64,000 bases of DNA. It comes from Enoplolaimus lenunculus (Eukaryota > Nematoda > Enoplea > Enoplida > Thoracostomopsidae). Shown piece after piece: positions 53,889 through 64,000 of the stretch; position 1 is the stretch's first letter, and every line of letters starts with the position of its first letter. The notes beneath the pieces are model-generated. The model saw only the letters and a list, made by a program, of their open reading frames with translations, made no database searches and was not told the DNA's origin. The translations under genes and the position numbers were made by a program. Location: contig JASANG010003525.1 of assembly GCA_030248215.1 (NCBI GenBank), positions 124,001 to 188,000 of the forward strand, read 5' to 3'.

Positions 53889-54652
53889 TTCACGTTTTAG
53901 GATTTGGACACAAATTTAAAATTAAAAATTGTCAAATATTGTGTTTAAATGTTCCGTTTTACGATTTTAATATGGGTATCTGAGCATACGAGAACTGATA
54001 ATGAAAGTTTCATATTTCTTTCCTATAAAAGCTAAAACAAAGCCATAAATGGTGTTATTTTGAATATTTTCTGAATAAATGTTTTCACGGTCGGTTTAAT
54101 CACAGGTCTGACGTTGAGTTGAAAAGTTTGACGTAAAAATTATCGATGCGTACAATACCACATGAATACTTTCTCCAGTTGTCGCTTTACATAGTTCCCA
54201 AGAAATTGTCTAAAACCAACATCTGGACCGTAGTCTTCTAAGAACGGCTACTGGTAGTTGTGAAACTGGAAAATTTATAGAAGGAACAGCACGCGACAGA
54301 TATAAGTGGGAAATCTCGCTCGTTACAAGCGAGCAATGACCGCTTGTAGCGGCAACGCTAGAGTAACTGAACTGAACTAAAACTTTTCAACTGCCGTCGA
54401 GCATCGTTCACAATATAAAAAATTCGACCGGGCCACAAGTATCGGAGTTCTGGGTTAGCAATCATACTTTTTAACCATACCTCAATGAAAACTCTTCGTT
54501 GACCCTACCTCCATTATATGTGTAAATATACTTTGACTAAGCTATGACCGCTATTTTATTCTATTTCCCCGGAACACAATTAGCCAAATTATAACTTTTG
54601 CCGCACAAGTTTAAATATTTTTGTTTTGCGCATTGTTTCAGTTGGTTACATC
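53889..54652. other. Unassigned stretch
   Basis: CGCTCGTTACAAGCGAGCAATGACCGCTTGTAGCG holds two GCTTGTAACGAGCG-like palindromes near 54316-54350. No gene. Confidence 0.4.
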
Positions 54653-54995
54653 AAGAGTGCATGATACCCTTTAACAATAGTATGCAACTGGGTACATTCT
54701 ATGTAGAAAAAAATGTACCCAGCGCATGTTGCATTTTTGGCTTACCCCCCGTATTTGAGGCGGGGGGTCAAAATCTCCATCGATGTTGAAATTCATGTGC
54801 TATTGCATATACTAAAATGTGGTCCGATTATATTTTCGGTGTTGGCTGGCGGATAGACGTGTAAAATAGACGTAAAATTGACCCCCCCCCCCAAATGAGG
54901 GGGGTTGGCCAAAAACGCAACGCGTGCCGGTACATTCTTTAATACACAGAATGTACCCAGTTGCACACTCTTGTTAGAGTGATCATCGACTCTTT
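54653..54995. mobile_element. GGGTACATTCT element (about 47-bp terminal inverted repeats)
   Basis: The left end AAGAGTGCATGATACCCTTT runs to TGCAACTGGGTACATTCT; the right end reads inverted AAGAGTCGATGATCACTCTA to TGCAACTGGGTACATTCTGT. Inside, CCCAGCGCATGTTGCATTTT faces AAAAACGCAACGCGTGCCGG. The flanks GTTACATC and GTTACATT suggest an 8-bp duplication, so hAT is possible. Worn relatives are at 3937, 4440 and 6959. Confidence 0.7.
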
Positions 54996-55491
54996 GTTAC
55001 ATTAATTGTTTACAAATTTTAACAACGGATATTTGTATTTTTTAAGCTTTTTAAATCAGTAAATAAATCGTCCTATTGTCTGATTGAGAGGTATTATGAT
55101 ACAAAGATGCTGAAAAACTTACAAAATACATTACATAAAGTGACTACAGGCAGTGTCAACACCCTCTCATCCATTTAAAAGGACACCGAACGGGTTTGTA
55201 TTCTTGCGCTATAACTAAATGTCTTAAATCGGCAATATTTTGCACACACCCTGTGGTGTTTTGATAATTCTATTTCAAATATGCTACTTTTCGCAAATTT
55301 CACTTCCGAGCATGCGAAAATTCGGAGTAGTAAACGGTTTTGCGTATGAAACGATTCTATAAAGTTTAATCATGAAATTCTATCTGTATTTTTAGTGGCA
55401 AACTCTTTTGCAGACAGCTATAAAATAAAGCCTTGGAATGGAATTGAAATAATATAATGAATAAGACTGTAGTCCATGTATGGGCCAATGA
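54996..55491. other. Unassigned stretch
   Basis: No supported gene or repeat. Confidence 0.4.
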
Positions 55492-55643
55492 AAAGAACAG
55501 GAGCGGAACAGTATTATACGCTTATTCCTGAGTCTAAGCCTAAGCTTAAGCCTAAGCGAAGCAAAAAAATTAGTCTAAAGCTTAAGCTTATTCTATTCTT
55601 GTCCGATGGAAAAACGCTACGCCCCTGATCTTTACATAGGCCC
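55492..55643 (-). mobile_element. TTAGGC-MITE copy, first of a back-to-back pair
   Basis: GGGCCAATGAAAAGAACAGG, CCTAAGCTTAAGCCTAAGCG, then ACGCCCCTGATCTTTACATA and GGCCC. It shares its last bases with the next copy. Confidence 0.7.
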
Positions 55644-55832
55644 ATGTATGAAACAGGGCCGGATCGTTTTCCTGCGAGACTGTAATAGAGTAAGTTTAAG
55701 GGTTAGACATTTTTTGCTTAGGCTTCGGCATAAGCTCATTCTCATGCTTATGCTTAGTCTTAGGTTTAGGTTTAGGCGTAGGGTTAAGAATATGCTTATA
55801 CTACTGTTCCGAGCCTGTTATACACATAGGCC
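55641..55832 (+). mobile_element. TTAGGC-MITE copy, second of the pair
   Basis: CCCATGTATGAAACAGGGCC, hexamers TTAGTCTTAGGTTTAGGTTT, end TCCGAGCCTGTTATACACAT and AGGCC. Opposite orientation to its neighbour. Confidence 0.7.
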
Positions 55833-55959
55833 AAATTTGCCAATTTACCGAATAACATTTCTGTAATAGCGGACTGAAAGGCAACAAATATGATACAACG
55901 CATAACATCCGCAAAAAGAATTTGTAGCAGTAACTCCGCATTATCGAAGAGACCAATGT

Positions 55960-56148
55960 TATTTTTATAGGCGTAACAGTAGATTAAGCGCATTTCTAAG
56001 CCTAAGCCTAAGCCTAAGCAGTTGCAAAAATGTGTTCTTAAGCCTACGCCTATGCCTAAGTCTAAGCACAAAAATGTAATCTAGAATCTAAACCTACTCT
56101 TTTATAGACCCACCAGAAAGCTCGACGCCCCTTTAAGTAAAGTGGGCC
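55960..56148 (-). mobile_element. TTAGGC-MITE variant (CTTTAAGGGGCGTC ends)
   Basis: GGCGTAACAGTAGATTAAGC, CTAAGCCTAAGCCTAAGCCT, and end TCGACGCCCCTTTAAGTAAA followed by GTGGGCC. Partner of the 43595-43745 variant. Confidence 0.6.
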
Positions 56149-56630
56149 ATGGAAGACAACAATTTTTAACATCATAACGAATAGTATGAAAGAAAAGGCT
56201 AAAATTCAAGAAGTTAATTTGAACCAGAAATATTACAATTTGAAAAGGTCAGACCAGACTGAAATTGGTTCTACTTGTCAAGAATGAAAACCAACACTGT
56301 TTGCTGTTCCGGCCCGTGGCTAAGCTTTAGGTTTTACACGCGCGACACAATCGTTAATACGATTTAGGCTTACAGGCACGGCGAAAGGCTTAGGCATAGG
56401 CTTACACTCGCGGCCGATCACTTAGGCTTTAGGCTTGCAACACACGGAGCAAGGATTTGGTTTTAAGCTTACACGTGCATTGAAATTTCATTATAAGTGA
56501 CCTGATGATGCTGCACTGTATTTATATAAATTCCAAACAAGTTTGAAGTTTTTGCAGCCTTTTAATTGGACAAAATTTAATAAAAATGTTTAAACTTTTA
56601 CCGCAATTTTTGGTGGAAAAGCAAAAAGTG
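56149..56630. other. Stretch with TTAGGC-like fragments
   Basis: 56320-56480 carries GCTTTAGG, GGCTTAGGCATAGGCTTACA and similar, without terminal repeats. No gene. Confidence 0.4.
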
Positions 56631-56865
56631 TTAAAGCAAAGCCCTATTTACACGTGCTGGTGCGACAACATGCAGCTGCAACTTACAGTTGCAAGTTTTG
56701 CCCGAAATCCCGTTCGAAAAACATGCAGCTGCAAATAATTCGTTAAAAATCATAGCTAGAAATTTAGTTCGCATGTGTGAACAACATTGCAAGTTCACTA
56801 GTGCAATTTACAGCTGCAAGTTCTCGCATCCAAAACTTACACGTGTGAATATGACTTTATTTTAA
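56631..56865. mobile_element. CTTGCAGCTGCAA MITE, best copy
   Basis: TTAA at both ends. Left TTAAAGCAAAGCCCTATTTA then CACGTGCTGG; the right reads inverted TTAAAATAAAGTCATATTCA then CACGTGTAAG. Interior ATGCAGCTGCAACTTACAGT and GCAATTTACAGCTGCAAG. TTAA flanks fit piggyBac- or Kolobok-type elements. Confidence 0.65.
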
Positions 56866-56943
56866 CACATTTTGCTTTACACCAAAAACTACGTTACTGT
56901 TTTTAAAAAGTTCAAACATACTTGAAATATTTTCATATATGGC

Positions 56944-57041
56944 CTCCTTCAAGTAGTTATACAGTAACATTTGGTGAAACAAAACCCCTGTTCTCCTTCA
57001 AGTAGTTATACAGTAACATTTGGTGAAACAAAACCCCTGTG
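56944..57041. repeat. 49-bp near-perfect tandem duplication
   Basis: CTCCTTCAAGTAGTTATACA through AAAACCCCTGT occurs twice with a 49-bp step, immediately left of a TTAGGC-MITE. Confidence 0.9.
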
Positions 57042-57056
57042 CGTATTGCACAGGGC

Positions 57057-57214
57057 GCCCAATGTAAAGAACAGGGGCGGAACAGTATTATAACCATATT
57101 CCTAAGCCTAAGCCTAAGCATAAGCCTAAGCCAAGCAAAAAAGTTAGTCTAATGCTTAAGCTTACTCTATTGCAGTCCCACAGAAAAACGTACCGCCCCT
57201 GATAATTACATGGT
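57057..57214 (-). mobile_element. TTAGGC-MITE copy
   Basis: GCCCAATGTAAAGAACAGGG, CCTAAGCCTAAGCCTAAGCA, and end ACGTACCGCCCCTGATAATT then ACATGG. Confidence 0.75.
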
Positions 57215-57589
57215 TCCATAGGGCTCCAACGAAAGATTTCATACTATTTTCGGAAACTCATTTCACTTTCATGCAGTAGGTACACGAACCTGAAATTAGA
57301 GACATACCTGGGCGTTGTCTACAAGTGAAACCAACAGTCAATAAAAGTTTAAAATTTATGGAACATTCTAAACTGTAGTTGCATTTTTTATCACAAGCTA
57401 ATATGGCTTTGTGTTCCTATTGGCAAAATAAACAAATAGCAGCTGTTTACGCGTGTATAACATTGAGTTCAGAAGTTAAAAAGTGCAAAAGGTTGAAAAA
57501 ATGTAAACACTGGCCACATTCCCTCAAGAATTAGGTGTTGGACTCCGCCTAAAATTGGTTTTGTTTTCTAACCATCGGGTGATAAGGCG
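57215..57589. other. Unassigned stretch
   Basis: No supported gene or repeat. Confidence 0.4.
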
Positions 57590-57597
57590 GGCCCGTA

Positions 57598-57748
57598 GCC
57601 AAGACGGGGCTAGGTGGGATGCTGAGCCCCCGTAGAAAAATCCCCCCTAGAAAATTTTAAACCTTGCTTGCCCGTTACTGAAAACCTTTGAATGCCCCTC
57701 GTGAAAATTTTTTAGCCCCCCTAGTATGGTGAGCTGGCTACGGGCCTG
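57598..57748. mobile_element. hAT MITE (CRGGCCCGTAGCCA family), copy 2
   Basis: 151 bp. Left CGGGCCCGTAGCCA, right TGGCTACGGGCCTG. A perfect 8-bp duplication TGATAAGG lies at 57590-57597 and 57749-57756. Interior GAGCCCCCGTAGAAAAATCC and GAATGCCCCTCGTGAAAATT. Confidence 0.9.
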
Positions 57749-57780
57749 TGATAAGGTCATTTTTAAGGCCACATCAATTA

Positions 57781-57838
57781 GTATATATATTTATATATAT
57801 TTATATATATTTATAATTTATATTATATTATATATAAT
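57781..57838. repeat. TATATTTA microsatellite
   Basis: TATATATATTTATATATATT-type tandem run, about 58 bp. Confidence 0.85.
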
Positions 57839-58014
57839 ACCAAGAATAAATAAATTTGTTTCTCAACTTACATTTTACTTGCATGACGGTATTGACAATG
57901 GTGTGTCACTCCTAGAGCCAATTAGTAAACATGTTCACAAACAAATAGGCCGCAGCTGCTATCGAGTTGAAGGTAAACTTTGCGCGCACGAAAGTAGGGT
58001 AGATCATATGCAGG

Positions 58015-58205
58015 GCCGGATTAGCCACCCCCATAACCCCATTTCCGGGGGGCCTCACTCCTAAAAAGGCAACACCCAAACCGGTTAAAAAACCACTGAA
58101 GTTTCACAATGTGTCTGGTTTCTCGCTCGCTTCGCTCACGAGTTTGGGAACCCTACCCTGATGTTTGGAGGTAGCCCCAACCCCAGTCTGCTGCGCACTA
58201 AATTC
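58015..58205. mobile_element. CAGGGCCGGATTAGCCA repeat, longest copy
   Basis: CAGGGCCGGATTAGCCACCC, GGTTTCTCGCTCGCTTCGCT, and GATGTTTGGAGGTAGCCCCA. Same block order as 29460-29650. The right terminus is not defined. Confidence 0.5.
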
Positions 58206-59143
58206 AAACAAGTGCAAGATATACACATTTGCGAAATTATTCACAAATATTAGCTTTGAAATTTACTGATGAGCCATTGCTAATTGACCTCGCGTTCGGG
58301 TACGCTCTTGTTTCAGATAAGATGTCAGAAAGTTATGAAATTTTAGTTTAAAAGTTTTCGCATTTGGAATGCCCTCGTTGGCGGTAGCTACTGTGTTTTT
58401 AAAAAATTCAAATAAAAGCAAATTTTTTGGTTTCTAGGATCCAGAAGGGTATTAAACATAGTAAAATATATAAAAAATGGTTGAAAAAATGTTTGAAATA
58501 TAACGAAATATATAAAAACCATGAAGTATTTATCTAAACCAAAGGCGCGGAAAGGGGTTATTTAGCTAAAACCGACCGTTTGGGAATTTATGTCTAAGAA
58601 TGTTCAACAACTCATTCAGCTGGGAACACCAGGAGCCTAAATTTCAAGGTATTTGTGGAACGCGAGTTCGTTTCGTAATATCGTGATTTACGCCCATGAC
58701 CTGATCCCGCAACGTACGAACAATAAAACGTGTATCAAATTCAGGTTTGAAACATCTAAGCCAGTGCCAAACAATAATCCTTCCCATATATGGTCGTTGC
58801 TATAAACGATTAAGGCCAAATTATTGAGTGTTTGCCCAACTTTTTTTAGGATTAAAAAGTTAAATCATATGGTTCAACAAGTGATGTCACAATGAATTTA
58901 TTCAAAACCATGAAAGCGTGAAAATATTTTCATGACATAATGGGGGTAGGTACTGCATATATATGTATATATAATATATATATAAATATATATGTACATA
59001 TATATTTATTTATATATATTCATATGTATGTATGGTAAATGTATACTTATGAATAGATCGTTGCAACAGTTTACTCTTTTATACGTATTTTCAGGGGAAG
59101 GCACTACTTACCACTGGGAAAACTGGGTTTGTGAAGACCTTTG
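58206..59143. other. Unassigned stretch with TATA run
   Basis: TATATATGTATATATAATAT-type microsatellite at 58955-59035. No gene. Confidence 0.4.
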
Positions 59144-59582
59144 TACTGTTGTCGACCAGAATAAGACGGGTACTGAATTTATTTCGTCTCTTCAGCGGGT
59201 ACCCTTTGTTATTTGGTTACGGACTGTTATTTTTTAATCCATCCTCTGCCGCCCTTCGTCACTGATAGGTATTCGGTATTGCAACTATCAATTGAATTAT
59301 ACGTTTATTTGTCTTGTAACAAAAACTTGAGCTATATTGCAAAGTTATGCTTTAGGAATGTACTATCAAAACTTAATATGCTTTAAAGTTTCGAACTCAA
59401 CTTTATTTGGTCCAAGAGTCATCTATGCACTACAATTAAGGATAATTGTCATCTATGGACTCTAATTAGGAATGAGGAACTCTTTCCGCTGACGGACTCT
59501 CATAGATACGGACTCCTATTGATGGGGACTCAAAGTCGGAACCCCCCTCTTATTAGCCCCTTTTATTCGGGTCACTACAGTA
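59144..59582 (+). mobile_element. CTGTAGTGACCC MITE, long copy
   Basis: TA then CTGTTGTCGACCAGAATAAG; end TTATTCGGGTCACTACAG then TA. Confidence 0.8.
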
Positions 59583-59951
59583 CGTTAACCAAAGTATGCA
59601 ACAAAGAATAAAATATTTACTCATAGGGGCGTCGCTTAAAAGCCGAATTAAAACATAAGCCTTAACGTAAGGATAAATCAACAGCTAAACCTAAATGATA
59701 AAACCTCAATCTACACATAGTTTAAGGTCTTAACGAATTGATAATTATGGAAATGACGAAATACTTACAGTTCGGTAGACATTCAATTGATTTTCAGTGT
59801 GTCAGTAAACTTGCGTATATACATGATGCCAGCCGCATGTAAAAATTAGGGGCGAAACGTTTTTCTGCGTGACTGCAATATGGTAAGTTTAAGCATTAGA
59901 CTAATTTCTTTGTTTACACTTAGGTTCAGGCTTAATAGATATTACGCCTAC

Positions 59952-60202
59952 TGCACTCAAAATAATATTTCTGATATTTAAGAAAAAATTTCTTAAATTT
60001 GAGAAATATGATTAGCAAGGTGCACTTGAAAAGTGTTTCTGTTATAACAGAAATGTTTTCAAAAAACGTTTTGAAATAAAGTCTGAAAATAAACGTTTTC
60101 CAGTTATTTTAAGAAAAATTGTCATAAATATCAGCAAAACTTTTCAGATGTGCCACAGAAAACACTTTTCTGAATAAATTCAGAAATACTTTTTTGTGTG
60201 TG
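59952..60202. mobile_element. CACACTCAAAATAAT MITE, copy 2
   Basis: GCACTCAAAATAATATTTCT to AGAAATACTTTTTTGTGTG, with TCTGTTATAACAGAAATGTT inside. Lies inside a TTAGGC-MITE and abuts the next element. Confidence 0.75.
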
Positions 60203-60644
60203 TAGTAACCGGAATAAGAGGGGGACTGATATTAAATTGGCCTCTCCAGAGGGTACCCTCTTGCTATTCGGTTACGGACTGTTATTTATTTTTAACCCAC
60301 GTTCCGCCGCCCTGCGTTACTGATATATATCCGGTACTGCAATTATCCGTTGAATTAAACGTTTATTTGTCTTGTGCCAATAGCCTGAGCGATAACACAA
60401 GGTTAGACTTAAGAATGTACTTTCAAAATTTAAGTACGCTTTTAAAGTTTCGAACTCAAATTATTTGGTCCTGGAATCATTTATGTGCTACAATTAGGTT
60501 TAATTGACATTTATGGATCTAATTAAAGTTTAGGGACTATCCGCTTAGGGACTCTTATTAGGGATACGGACTCCAACTGATTCGGACTTTAAATGGGGAC
60601 CCGCCTCTTATTACCCCTTCCCTTTTATTCGGGTCAATACAGTA
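60203..60644 (+). mobile_element. CTGTAGTGACCC MITE, long copy
   Basis: TAGTAACCGGAATAAGAGGG to TTATTCGGGTCAATACAGTA. The open frame at 60196-60507 is repeat-derived. Confidence 0.8.
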
Positions 60645-60705
60645 TTAAGTAGGCTTAAACTTTTAGAAATATATTTATACTATTCTTGCGGCCCTGTTAT
60701 TGACC

Positions 60706-61125
60706 CGATGCCTTATGCTTTTTAAAAGTTTATTTGACAGTTAAAAGTATTATATATTAACATTGTAAAGCAAAAATATTCAAAATATTTATGCGTCGTT
60801 TGAGATCCAAAGTTAAACTGAACAAAGCCTAATTACCGGCTATCTTTTCTGCTGTTGTATCGAACCGGACCCGAAGAAACTTGTAAAATTTGTCCTTTCG
60901 CTTAAGCGTAAAACTTGCCAGATGTAAATTACAGAATCGAAAGAATTTTTCAGCTTATAAAAAGCAATAATTTAAAGCTTAAACCTTTGAGAATTAATTT
61001 GTTAAAATTTCAAATAAATATTGTTTACCTGCGATATAAAATGCCTCATACAAACAGTTGAATTTTCACTTAATTATATTTACGGCAAAAGGCATTGAAA
61101 AAATGACCCCAATGTCAGCTTCAAA
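60706..61125. other. Unassigned stretch
   Basis: No supported gene or repeat. Confidence 0.4.
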
Positions 61126-61133
61126 GTTTGAAT

Positions 61134-61308
61134 CAGTGGCGGATCTAGGATCTCAAAATGGGGGTGGGCCAAAATTTCACAGGTAATAAATTTACTTTTG
61201 ACCCACATACAAACCATGAACTATTGTCACAAAATTGCTATATAATTTTTGTCGAGATGCTGTTGGGGGGGCACGGCCGGGGTGGCCTCCCCCATGGATC
61301 CGCCATTG
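61134..61308. mobile_element. hAT MITE (CAGTGGCGGATC family), copy 2
   Basis: Left CAGTGGCGGATCTAGGATCT, right CCATGGATCCGCCATTG. A perfect 8-bp duplication GTTTGAAT lies at 61126-61133 and 61309-61316. Closely similar over its length to the copy at 5894-6061. Confidence 0.9.
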
Positions 61309-61588
61309 GTTTGAATAAAGAACATTCGATGTAAGGACTGAAAGTATATTGCGAAAAAAGCTGTGCGTTTTTGTCCGGAGTCAAATTGAGATCCGTTTAA
61401 AAGGTCCAAAGCTTCTGGTTTAACCGGAATATATTCATTTTATACAAACTACGTCAATTTCAAATTTAGCGTGTGCCCACTGTCTTCTAATACTGATACG
61501 TGACTTGAGTTATTCAAAACAATTATCGGTTGAAACGGTGCCGGCAACAAACTCTAGTAAACATTTTAGTCTAAACCTTGTCCACAGT

Positions 61589-61802
61589 TACACTGTAAAA
61601 AATGGTGAGTCAAATTGACTCTCTCGGAAATAGGCTTTTCCTGACTATACAAACTGAGTCAAAATTCGACTCCACCTGAGTCAAACGTGCGACATAGTGA
61701 ATCGAATTTGACTCTGGTGGAGTCGAATTTGACTCAGTTTGTGTAGTCAGGAAAAGCCTATTTCCGAGAGAATCAGTTTGACTCCCAATTTTTTGCAGTG
61801 TA
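61589..61802. mobile_element. CACTGYAAAAAATGG foldback MITE, copy 6
   Basis: TA then CACTGTAAAAAATGGTGAGT; right CCCAATTTTTTGCAGTG then TA. GGCTTTTCCTGACTATACAA faces TGTGTAGTCAGGAAAAGCC. Confidence 0.9.
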
Positions 61803-62096
61803 CAGGGGCGTGTGCCGTCTGTTCGAGAACTACTGGCTTTGATGTCTGAGATTTGTTGATAGCGTTCAAAAAAGTAAATAGAAATTTTTTTCGTGTACCT
61901 AAAACTATTTTCTTGCGCACCCGGTACTTCTTAGGAAAGAAATCCTGGTTGTGATGCTGGTTGCAACACAATCCATGGTAGAAAATAGGCCTTCTTACGT
62001 AAAAACTAAACTTAACTTCCGCTGATATAAGTAACTTTTGTAAATCTAATTATCTGGTTTACTGGTTGTGTGGGTAAGTTTGTGAATGGCTGGTTT

Positions 62097-62765
62097 ACCC
62101 CCACCCCCCCCCAAATTTTTCCCCTAATTCCCCAACCTTTCCATTGACAACAACCTCTTTTTTCTGCCTTCCGGTGCTCTCCCCCCTTTACCTCTCCACT
62201 CCCCCTGTTCGCCGCTTCCACCCCGCCCCCCTCCCCTCCCACTGCGGCGCTTGTCCTTTACACGTCGTCTTCCCATTTTCTCCCTTCCCCTCCCCTCTCT
62301 TTCCCCTACATACACCACCTGTTTTTGCCATTCGACCTTCCTTGGCTTTGTTCCGATATATTCTTTTCCTTTGGCCTTCGCCATACTCACACTTTTTTCT
62401 TTTTTTTTTTTTCTTTTTTTCACTTTTCCGTTTTTTTCTTCTCCTTTCGTTCCTCTTCTTCTCTTTTTTTTTCACTTCCTTTTTTTTTTCTCTCTTTTTT
62501 CTTTCACCACCATACTGCCTCTCCTTCTCTTCTCCCGCCTGCCCCCTCCCCCGTTTTCCTTCTCTCCTTTATCTTCCCTCTACGTTTTGATCGTCCTAAT
62601 TATCCTAACTCCTTTATCGTCCCTTACCCCCTTGCAGCCCTTTTTCCTTTTTTTACTCTCCCCCCTCATTTGTTTTCTTATCTACCTCTCCGCACCTCTT
62701 TTCGCCATAAAAGGGCCTGCTGTCTTAATAAGCCAATCTCCTCCCCACATCCCAGAAACCGCCTA
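62097..62765. repeat. Pyrimidine-rich tract of about 0.65 kb
   Basis: On the plus strand C and T make up nearly all bases, with runs such as CCCCACCCCCCCCC and long T runs with C. It opens all frames on both strands, so the many open frames here are artefacts. Sharp edges on both sides. Confidence 0.9.
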
Positions 62766-63235
62766 ATAAATTAAAAAAAAATTTCTAAATTTAGAACACT
62801 GAAGCTCCCAATTCTCACTCTTTTTATCTCTTCTATACTTACTATTATTTCTTTATTACACCAAATATTCCCACACAACAAAATAAAAATCCAATTTACT
62901 AAAAAATATTAAAATTAACGAAATCCCGGGCCATGGCTGGTTAATGGTTAGATCATTCAAAAATTAAAATATATCAATATATAATTTCTTTAATTTAAAG
63001 ATATATAAATATTTGATAAATGTTAGTGAATTTTAAAAATAATCCAAAATCAAACGGAAATTAAAAATTGAAAAAGAGCGAAACATGATAGATGCATCTT
63101 TCGGTATTTGAGAGGGTGGAAACGCAACTTCACCTAACCGGATATGAAATAGTAAAAGGTCCTTGTTGTCGAAAATTGTTTTCATGAATCATATACGTCC
63201 TTCAACTTTGGTAAATAAAATTGTTACAAACTAAA
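62766..63235. other. Unassigned AT-rich stretch
   Basis: No supported gene or repeat. Confidence 0.4.
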
Positions 63236-63417
63236 GGGCCAATATTTTATAACCTTATTCTTAAACCTAAACCTAAGCCTGCGCATAAGAATGAGTTTAT
63301 TCTTAAGCCGAAGCCTAAAGCCTAAGCCTAAGCCAAGCAAAAAATTAGTCTAAAGCTTAAGCTTATTCTATTCTAGTCCCACAAAAAACGTTCCTCCCCT
63401 TATCTTTGCATGGGCCA
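63236..63417 (-). mobile_element. TTAGGC-MITE copy
   Basis: GGGCCAATATTTTATAACCT, hexamers AAGCCTAAGCCTAAGCCAAG, end AACGTTCCTCCCCTTATCTT then TGCATGGGCC. The left end is diverged. Confidence 0.65.
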
Positions 63418-64000
63418 ACCAAAGGTAGAATTAAAAAAATTGAGGTTGGAAATTTAGGTATTAAGATTCTGATCTTGGAAGCTTTTCATTTATTGTTTTA
63501 AATTCTAATACAAAAGTTTAATTTCGTTGGTTATTAGGGTGTCAGCGACACCTATATATTTTTAAAGGTGTCTACTGGCGGTCTGGTTGGGACATAAAAA
63601 GACAGCAAAGCATATCGTATGTTAATATTACGGGTTCGAATTTTAGACACATTCGCAGCACCTGGAACTGTGAACTGTCTTATTGCGAAGTTACCTCTAG
63701 TAGCTCAAAATTAATAGCGCATTCTTCACCAACCCTTGAATATTTGAGTACGTTAAAATGCCTGTTGAAAAGCTGAGATACGTGTCAACGCTATATAAAA
63801 CTTGCTAAAATCTTTACTTGTGTTAAATCCGAATTGAGCCATGGCTCTGCTGACCAGTCATTGACATTCAGAGAAAAGTTACTTGGTCTTCAACATACTC
63901 TTGTACACTTCTGTGAATTGGTTGGTCAAAAAGGCACTGCTATTTATTAACGCAAGGAGATTGTGAAACAAAGTCCGAAATGGACTTGAATCAGGGGTTG
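63418..64000. other. Unassigned stretch to window end
   Basis: No supported gene or repeat. Confidence 0.4.

Larger units (their letters stand above)
59836..60705 (+). mobile_element. TTAGGC-MITE carrying two inserted MITEs
   Basis: The left part is CATGTAAAAATTAGGGGCGA to TTAGGTTCAGGCTTAATAGA (to about 59950). The right part resumes at about 60645 with TTAAGTAGGCTTAAACTTTT and ends TATTCTTGCGGCCCTGTTAT. The 0.7 kb between is two other MITEs placed end to end. Confidence 0.65.

Noticed and set aside
60196-60507. A frame of up to 103 codons that looks conserved with frames at 1337 and 52072
   Set aside because: Similarity follows from these being copies of the same MITE; other copies break the frame, and no start or codon bias is shared.
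62124-62774. Several overlapping frames of about 100-170 codons on both strands
   Set aside because: The pyrimidine tract lacks stop triplets on either strand; composition is Phe/Ser/Pro/Leu or Lys/Arg/Glu/Gly only.
1-64000. Retroviral, LTR, LINE or Polinton remnants
   Set aside because: I looked for reverse transcriptase, integrase, capsid and protein-primed polymerase signatures in the open frames and for long direct repeats at element ends; none was recognisable.

Overview
The window is AT-rich animal nuclear DNA, very dense in small transposons. The evidence is GT-AG introns of 0.26-1.5 kb with matching phases, C2H2 zinc fingers, many short non-autonomous DNA transposons with 2-bp (TA) or 8-bp target duplications, fossils of pogo-like and another DDE-type transposase, and several mini- and microsatellites. 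An invertebrate with a fairly compact genome fits best. The species cannot be named from this sequence. TTAGGC, the nematode telomere unit, is common here but sits inside short transposons, so it does not identify a nematode.

Layout. 1-7.8 kb: repeats only (two copies of a 0.4-kb TA-flanked MITE, a TATC microsatellite, a hAT MITE with a perfect 8-bp target duplication). 7.8-17.9 kb, minus strand: the one well-supported host gene. It has eleven exons, every internal junction is GT-AG, and the phases agree throughout. From the first in-frame ATG the spliced frame is 3672 nt, 1223 codons plus stop. The predicted protein has three N-terminal C2H2 fingers, basic patches, a long acidic low-complexity body with about seven SUMO-interacting-motif-like segments, and a C-terminal coiled coil ending in a last such motif. 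18.5-21.2 kb: two decayed transposase fossils on the minus strand, one split by a hAT-like MITE. 21.2-64 kb: mostly MITEs, often nested, with a 10-unit 67-bp minisatellite (31.3-31.9 kb), a 70-bp minisatellite (40.45-41.24 kb), a GACGGACA microsatellite inside a larger element (45.3-46.6 kb) and a 0.65-kb pyrimidine tract (62.1-62.8 kb). Two weak gene candidates lie here: a signal-peptide exon at 32.3 kb that might splice to a small exon at 28.9 kb, and a membrane-segment exon at 48.9 kb.

The most notable observations are: (1) the zinc-finger gene with many SUMO-interacting-like motifs; (2) a 69-bp, apparently perfect tandem duplication across the exon 3 acceptor of that gene, which gives two in-frame acceptors and a possible 23-residue change in the linker between fingers 2 and 3; (3) at least nine distinct repeat families carrying stuttered 6-bp motifs near their ends, including TTAGGC, recalling the subterminal hexamers bound by hAT transposases; and (4) nested MITE insertions that give a relative order of activity. 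I found no retrovirus, LTR element, Polinton, CRISPR array, rRNA or intact tRNA.
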